Below are positions 17,750-23,259 of a stretch of DNA of 23,259 bases, in pieces (the stretch's first letter is position 1; each line of letters opens with the position of its first letter). A program made the translations under genes and the position numbers. Source of the DNA: Nemertoderma westbladi (Eukaryota > Xenacoelomorpha > Nemertodermatida > Nemertodermatidae); assembly GCA_032718475.1 (NCBI GenBank), contig JAUCBJ010002706.1:1-23259 (forward strand), read 5' to 3'. The notes below the pieces were generated by a model. That model saw only the letters and a list, made by a program, of their open reading frames with translations. It was not told the origin of the DNA and searched no databases.

Positions 17750-18639
17750 ATCCCAGACAGTAATCAAACATCAACTGTTAGTTTGTATAAAGTATTACCC
17801 CGCCAGCTGAATAGCTCTTGCCAGTGAATCCTTTGGGAATATCTATAGGGTTACTAAATGATATGTTAGGTGGGAGGCCAGCTGATTGAATTGTAAGCAC
17901 TGGGCCGTACAAATGTTTTTTAGGTTGATGATAATGAATCAGGAGGGACCCAACTAACACTACGTTTGTCTATGGCGGTCTCCTTATAGCCAGCTTACTG
18001 GCTTTTCTAGTTGAATCATATTATTCTGCAACCAATAATTTACTCTTTTAGACGAATTAGTGCTTTTTTTGCCGGACTGACAAATTTTGGCGACGTTCTG
18101 TGCGAGATTGGCGATATTTGAAAAGATTCTGAGGCTCATATATGTTGCTCAAATGACTGAATAGCCCAAATAATAAAGTTGGTGCATACTCGAAGAGTTG
18201 AAATCGGTGAAATTCGACATTAAATTTTCAAAACCGCTATTTTTCAGTGACCCCGTGATCGAAACGCCACAAAAAATATACAGTCTTGTGCGCAACCAAA
18301 ATTTATGTAGAGTTTGTTATTAAAATTTTTGCGTACCTGCTTGAGTTTTTGAGATATTGGATGGTTATACATACACACACACACACACACCACCACAACC
18401 ACAACCACATCGTGTTTTTGAACGGCTCAACTCTTGGCAAGAACTACCCTGGCCTATTAATAGGCAGGTTCGTTATAAAATTTCATCTGGAAAGTGATAC
18501 AGGTACAAAGAATGTCTGGACGGTTTTCACATGCCTTCAGTGTAACTATAAATAATAATTTAATTAACTTTAATTCAACCAATCACTATTATACGGAGCC
18601 TCTAAAGGGACATTAAAAAGAAACAATATATTCTGCTAA
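17750..18639. other. Spacer with CA microsatellite, no gene seen
   Basis: No recognisable coding region. A (CA)n run lies at 18373-18391 and is followed by CACCACAACC units. The 89-residue frame across it (18286-18555) has no known motif and includes the microsatellite as a His/Thr run. It is not supported as a gene. Confidence 0.6.
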
Positions 18640-19500
18640 CTCGTGTGAACGACTTAACTAACTTGTGCGAACGACTTACTAAGTCTTGTGAACGACTTAG
18701 TAAGTCGTGTGAATGACTTACTAAGTCGTGTGAACGACTTACTAAGTCGTGTGAACGACTTAACTAACTTATGCGAACGACTTACTAAGTCGTGTGAACG
18801 ACTTACTAAGTCGTGTGAACGACTTACTAAGTCGTGTGAACGACTTACTAAGTCGTGTGAACGACTTACTAAGTCGTGTGAACGACTTAACTAACTTATG
18901 CGAACGACTTACTAAGTCGTGTGAACGACTTACTAAGTCGTGTGAACGACTTACTAAGTCGTGTGAACGACTTAACTAACTTATGCGAACGACTTACTAA
19001 GTCGTGTGAACGACTTAACTAGCTTGTGCGAACGACTTACTAAGTCGTGTGAACGACTTGCTAAGTCGTGTGAACGACTTACTAAGTCGTGTGAACGACT
19101 TACTAAGTCGTGTGAACAACTTACTAAGTCGTGTGAATGACTTACTAAGTCGTGTGAACGACTTAACTAACTTGTGCGAACGACTTACTAAGTCGTGTGA
19201 ACGACTTACGAACCCGTGCGAACGACTTAACTAACTCGTGCAAACGCCTAAACACCTAACTAACTTGTGTGAACGTCTTACTCAAAGTCGTGCGAATGAC
19301 ATACTAAGTCATGCGAATGACTTACTAAGTCGTGTGAACGACTTACGAACTCGTGCGAACGACTTCACTAACTCGTGCAAACGACTTACTAAGTCATATG
19401 TTCATTTGACTTTGACTTAGTAAGTCGTTTGCACAAGCGCCTAAACACCTAACTAACTTGTGTGAACGTCTTAACTTACTCTTGTGAACGACTTACTAAC
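18640..19500. repeat. 21-bp hairpin-unit satellite (with 22-bp variant)
   Basis: The main unit is 21 bp: arm TAAGTCG, loop TGTGAA, arm CGACTTA and one C. The arms are perfect reverse complements. A variant unit of about 22 bp contains TTAACTAACTTGTGCGAACG and is scattered among the main ones (for example 18655, 18762, 18890 and 18972). Degeneration increases after about 19210. The 7-codon open frames (cycle SRVNDLL or KSCERLT) arise because 21 is a multiple of 3. No flanking coding context exists, so these are not taken as proteins. Confidence 0.95.
19375..19434. repeat. 22-bp perfect inverted repeat at satellite inversion point
   Basis: The left arm (19375-19396, starting GTGCAAACGACTTACTAAGT) and right arm (19413-19434, ending AAGTCGTTTGCAC) are exact reverse complements across a 16-base loop. 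Array-type sequence is thus present in both orientations here. Past it, a diverged direct segment CCTAAACACCTAACTAACTT (about 19440) repeats one at about 19247. Confidence 0.88.
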
Positions 19501-20045
19501 TATACTTCGATTTTATTGGCTAAACATTACATTTTTTAAAGAGAAAAGCGTCAAAGAGGCATGTTTTATATTAGCAACATAAATAAAATATGTTTGCACT
19601 GTATGTATTATAAATAAAATCAATTAAAATGATGTAAGATGTAATTAAATGCGCTCTAAAATAGGACTTACTCGTCATTTGCCCATGATCGGAGAGATCT
19701 AATGTTGTTGGGGCACGATAGGATGTGGTAACTGGTGGCCTCGATCCCATATAACCTGCACACACACTAAGAATCACATGGGTCGTGATAACCAGGTGGT
19801 GTCTGACAGACGATGGTGGAAACCGTGGACGGACGTTCTACAAATTACGAGTCGTAATGGTTGATCTGGGCCCGTCCAGATTTTGTTGGAGAAAACCGGA
19901 CTCTCCCAAAACTCTAACTAAACTAAACATTAAAACATTACTGGTAACACATTATACACGAAGTGGGGCCTTCGCGCAGCACGTGAAATGAGTTAATGCT
20001 AAGTATCAACTCGAAAGGATTATAAAAACATAGGAGAAGATTTTC
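19501..20045. other. Spacer, no gene seen
   Basis: AT-rich on the left and more mixed in composition from about 19680. Short frames on both strands have no recognised family. A junction-like word such as CACATGGGTCGTGATAACCAGG is unplaced. Confidence 0.55.
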
Positions 20046-20965
20046 CCGGAAAACGTTAACCCTCTAGCGGGAGACTGGGTAACTGAAGAAGGAAGGATTA
20101 GTTTCCCTACAACGCCACAGCCTATGGTCTATTACATATCTACCAAGTTTCCGATTGACGGATCATAAATAACGAAATGTTGGAAGGTTTTCACTTTCAT
20201 ACATTTAGCCCTCTAGCGGCATATTAAAGAACTACGGATCGATCACCTTCCTCACAAAGACGAGGCATGTGGTCTAGTACATACCGGTACTGTATATTCC
20301 AAAATTCAGCTTAAATAGATTAAGATCAAGGAATTCGCGAAGGTTATCACTTTCCTACATTTCGCCCTCTAGCGGCAGACTCGAAAACTCCGGACCGATT
20401 ACTGTCCACACAAAGACTTAGGATGTCTTCTAGTACATATATGACAAGTTTCAGCGTAATCAGATCATAAACAACTAAATGGAAGAATAATTTCACATTC
20501 GGGACATTTCGCCCTCTAGCGGCAGACTGGAGAACTGCAGACAGATTAGCCTCCTTTGAAATTTACAGCTAATGGTCTAGTACATACTTCCCAAGTTTCA
20601 GCTTAAACGGATTAAAAGCAAAGAAATGGGTGGCCATTTAATGTTTAGACATGTGGCCCTCTAGCGGGAGACTGGAAAACTTCGGACCGATTACAATCCA
20701 CACAAAGACTCAGGATGTCATCTAGTACATATATGACAAGTTTCAGCGTAATCAGATCATAAACAATTAAATGGAAGAATAATTTCACATTCGGGACATT
20801 TCGCCCTCTAGCGGCAGACTGGAGAACTGCAGACAGATTAGCCTCCTTTGAAATTTACAGCTAATGGTCTAGTACATACTTCCCAAGTTTCAGCTTAAAC
20901 GGATTAAAAGCAAAGAAATGGGTGGCCATTTAATGTTTAGACATGTGGCCCTCTAGCGGGAGACC
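20046..20965. repeat. About 146-bp satellite, seven CCCTCTAGCGG boxes
   Basis: The conserved word CCCTCTAGCGG starts at 20060, 20209, 20365, 20512, 20657, 20803 and 20949 (intervals 149, 156, 147, 145, 146 and 146). Between boxes lie shared words GGACCGATTA, TGGTCTAGTACATA, CAAGTTTCAGC and a GGATTAAAAGC/AGATCATAAAC block. The last four intervals form two nearly identical dimers (about 291 bp apart), showing a recent dimer duplication. Earlier monomers are more diverged. The monomer length is close to one nucleosome, which may be coincidental. No family name is assigned. Confidence 0.92.
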
Positions 20966-21105
20966 ATTGCACTGATGGTGTCTGAAAGTCTCTCAAAAAT
21001 CTCAACTTTTGCTCATATTGATACCTACAAATTTTCAACTTGGCAGCTTTAAATCCGACAAAGTTATTAGCATGTCAAAATCGTAACGACGACGACGACG
21101 ACGAC

Positions 21106-21137
<32 letters not shown>

Positions 21138-21528
21138 CAACGACGACGACGACAACTATTTGCATAAATTGACCCACCCCCTAACAGTGTCAATTCGCTA
21201 AGGCTCCGCCAACTTCGTGGCTCGCCCCACAATACTGTAGTTGCGCCAGAATAGCAATAGAAATCTGCAAAATCTATTCTATATAATTAATCTGACAGCA
21301 AACCGTCCCATTCAATCTCACAATCAATCATTCAATTGCAATTACAAATTTTGAAAAATAACCCGTAAGTGATGATTTATTTTTGAAAAATTCGTTGTAG
21401 CTTGTTCTATAACAAACTGAGGTTGGAGTGTATCACAGTAGGAGGGGACCGATTATTGTGTTTTATTCAAGTGTTTTATTCAAGATTAAAATTTTACTAA
21501 TAATACTGTAATTACAAACAAATTTACA
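20966..21528. other. Spacer with (ACG)n microsatellite, no gene seen
   Basis: It contains the (ACG)n run listed separately and a 13-bp tandem duplication GTGTTTTATTCAA x2 at about 21458-21483. It is the 5' flank of the Harbinger pseudogene. I could not identify its terminal inverted repeat or a TTA/TAA-type target duplication. Confidence 0.55.
21086..21153. repeat. (ACG)n microsatellite
   Basis: About 22 ACG/CGA units with two CAA interruptions. The minus-strand open frame over it gives an Arg/Cys run and is not a gene. Confidence 0.93.
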
Positions 21529-22440
21529 ATGAATTTAGATAGTTCCACCGACTTTTTGCAAAGCTCTAGTGACGATGAAGAATCTTGGAATGAGGAAGAA
21601 GCACTTAGCATTCGATGTGACGCACATTTCGTCCCCGAATCGGATTTCATGAAGTATTTCAGCGATTCCGGTTGACTGGCCAACAATTGAATAATCTCAT
21701 CGAACGAATTGGAGCATATTTGAAGCACCCCACTGACCGTAACTATGCCCTGTCGTCGCGGCAACAGGTTCTCTTAGCTTAACGTTATTATTCAACTGGT
21801 GACAACATGCTGACGATCGCTGATTCCAATCGACCATCGAATTCAACAGTCAGCCGCTGCGTGGCCAGAGTCACCAAAGTCATAGTGGAACAGCTGTTCA
21901 CTGAATTTGTTGACTGGCCCGAGGACAGTGCTGCCAGACTTAGCATGGCTCAGAAATTCCAGAATATTGCCCATTCCCAAATGGTATGTGGCTGTGCAGA
22001 TGGAACACACATCCCAATAGTGGCACCCAGTGATTATGAGGATCAATTCGTAAACCGCCATAAGCAGCATTCCATCAAGGCGCTAATGGTTTGTGGGCCC
22101 GATTACAAGATATACTACGTATCTGCTCGCTGGCCTGGAAAAGCCCACTATTCGCGGGTCTTGACTAACAGTAGTCTTGCGACTCGATTCAAGCAAAAGG
22201 TGGCGACCCTTTCCTGGTGCAGTAATTTTGGGCGATTCGGCATATTCAAGGTCTGACGGCTGATTCCTTGCCTTGCTTGATCCTTGGGATGCCTTGCCTT
22301 ATCAACAGTACCTCCGATGCCGAGAATCGTTTCAATGTGCACCACAAGAGAATGCGTAGAATGATAAAGTGTACGTCTGGTATTTTGAAGAGCCGTTTTC
22401 AGTGTCTACGATACCTTACGGTAAAGAATCCAGCCCCTTA
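21529..22440 (+). pseudogene. PIF/Harbinger (HARBI1-like) DDE transposase pseudogene
   Basis: This is a decayed DDE transposase spread over three frames. An acidic N-terminus begins at ATG 21529 (MNLDSSTDFLQSSSDDEESW). After a frameshift near 21652 follow FQRFRLTGQQLNNLIERIG, YLKHPTDRNYALSSRQQVLLA, a TAA stop (21780-21782) and RYYSTGDNMLTIAD..STVSRCVARVT, the standard Harbinger helix-turn-helix region. The catalytic domain has CADGTHIPIVAPSDYEDQFVN with the first Asp at 21999-22001. The conserved HDSR box reads HYSR (22149-22151). A frameshift leads to VILGDSAY with the second Asp (22234-22236). A 26-bp insertion or duplication lies between two CCTTGCCTT copies (22266 and 22292). Finally RFNVHHKRMRRMIKCTSGILKSRFQCL has Lys (22367-22369) in place of the catalytic Glu. 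The enzyme cannot be active. Confidence 0.93.
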
Positions 22441-23259
22441 TTACCTTATTATCAATTACCGCATAAACAAACTTGTAAAAGCTTCTGTGGGATATAACTG
22501 GCCCTTTTGCTTTGCAATCCAGTTTCCCCCCAGGCGCTGGAATACTCTAAAAAGCTCTCTAACTCGAATGATGCAAAGCGACCGGCTGATTGGCTGATTT
22601 GTTATACGAGGGGCTCTTTACTATGTTCTATCGGCCAACCAGAGCTATAGCAGCAGAGTATGCAACCAGGACAACCGAGCGGAGTGACTCATTTTGTGTG
22701 TTGGCCAAGGGCTGCAAAAATCCTGATAGTTCGGCATTTAGATATTCGTGGAACCTGTGGAATCTGGTGTTCTGCCAATGAGAGCTATTCCTCTCTGTGT
22801 AAAAAGATACCTGCAACGGTGTTAGAGTCAGAGAGTGTTTTTGTTACTGTTGTGTTGTAGCTATCTAGGCCAGTAACACCGGCTCTAGAGTCAATTTGTT
22901 TTCATACTTTAGAAGAAACATTAGTAGGCTTAAATTATAGAGCGTATAACTGTTATCGGTGCAACTCCGTTCAGTTTTGCATTATCGGTTCAACATACAT
23001 TATTATACTGCTATTTACTGTTGTGTTTTGGTTGAATATTATTTGGAGAACATTTATAAAGAACCCAAATTTCCCAATTTTCTTGATACACTACAGGTTA
23101 GAGAGACGGGATATATATAGCGATTGCGACTTATATTATTGTGTATGTAGTGAATTTAATGCTATTTGATAAGCACTACATTGGTCCGTTGCTGTTCTCT
23201 TTATATATGATAAAATTCATTGACGGTCGGCAAATTAGTGAGCAGTATTGTGTGTTACT
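22441..23259. other. Spacer 3' of Harbinger remnant, no gene seen
   Basis: No recognised coding region. Overlapping short frames at 22590-22860 have no family resemblance. GGCTGATTGGCTGA (about 22580) and a loosely complementary TCGGCCAACCAGAGC (about 22631) could be a degraded inverted repeat. The rest is AT-rich. Confidence 0.5.

Noticed and set aside
18688-19420. Open frames of 60-68 residues with heptad-like cycles (SRVNDLL, KSCERLT)
   Set aside because: A 21-bp repeat is a multiple of three and stays open. The heptad periodicity comes from the DNA unit, and there are no flanking exons.
21035-21232. Minus-strand Arg-rich peptide
   Set aside because: It is a translation of the (ACG)n microsatellite.
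21807-22256. Intact domesticated HARBI1 gene
   Set aside because: Three or more frameshifts, an in-frame TAA at 21780, an internal 26-bp insertion and a Lys at the Glu position argue for decay. There is no sign of introns or of a preserved frame.

Overview
The window looks like gene-poor, AT-rich, repeat-dense nuclear DNA from an invertebrate animal, probably marine. The evidence is several unrelated non-LTR retrotransposon remnants, a tRNA-derived SINE, hAT and PIF/Harbinger DNA-transposon remnants, TIR elements with tandem sub-repeats, at least five minisatellite or satellite families, and no operon-like gene packing. Taxonomy cannot be fixed from the sequence. Elements with sub-repeated terminal inverted repeats recall the TU elements of sea urchins, but this is only a hint. 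I found no convincing host protein-coding gene, rRNA or functional tRNA.

Layout. 1-3450: AT-rich spacer with two inverted copies of one interspersed repeat (572-856 plus, 2792-2960 minus). The first copy holds an 85-bp hAT-type MITE with an exact 8-bp target duplication, and the second copy preserves the empty site. 3451-3736: tRNA-derived SINE, with a fragment of the same family at 6107-6160. 3946-5518: 3' end of a CR1/L2-like LINE, with a partial ORF, a tandemly duplicated 3' UTR, a terminal hairpin and a hexanucleotide tail. 6441-6840: eight copies of a 50-bp minisatellite. 6923-7806: 5'-truncated copy of a second LINE family, with target-site duplication and a (TAG)9 tail whose first TAG is the stop codon.

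10416-14500: a minus-strand copy of that second LINE split by a 3.66-kb, 13-bp minisatellite (about 281 units). The seed of the array can be seen in the intact copy at 7525-7542. This is the most striking feature of the window. A third small fragment of the same LINE lies at 15047-15122.

15280-17740: a 2.46-kb foldback-type element, flanked by a 9-bp direct repeat, with termini built from 21-bp sub-repeats. A second foldback-like element with 16-bp sub-repeats is nested in it (about 16062-16666). 18640-19500: a 21-bp satellite in which each unit is itself a hairpin. 20046-20965: about seven monomers of a roughly 146-bp satellite marked by CCCTCTAGCGG. 21529-22440: a decayed PIF/Harbinger transposase pseudogene.

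The parts do not work together as a pathway. They record successive transposon insertions and repeat expansions. Very long open frames inside the 13-bp and 21-bp arrays are arithmetic consequences of the repeats, not genes.
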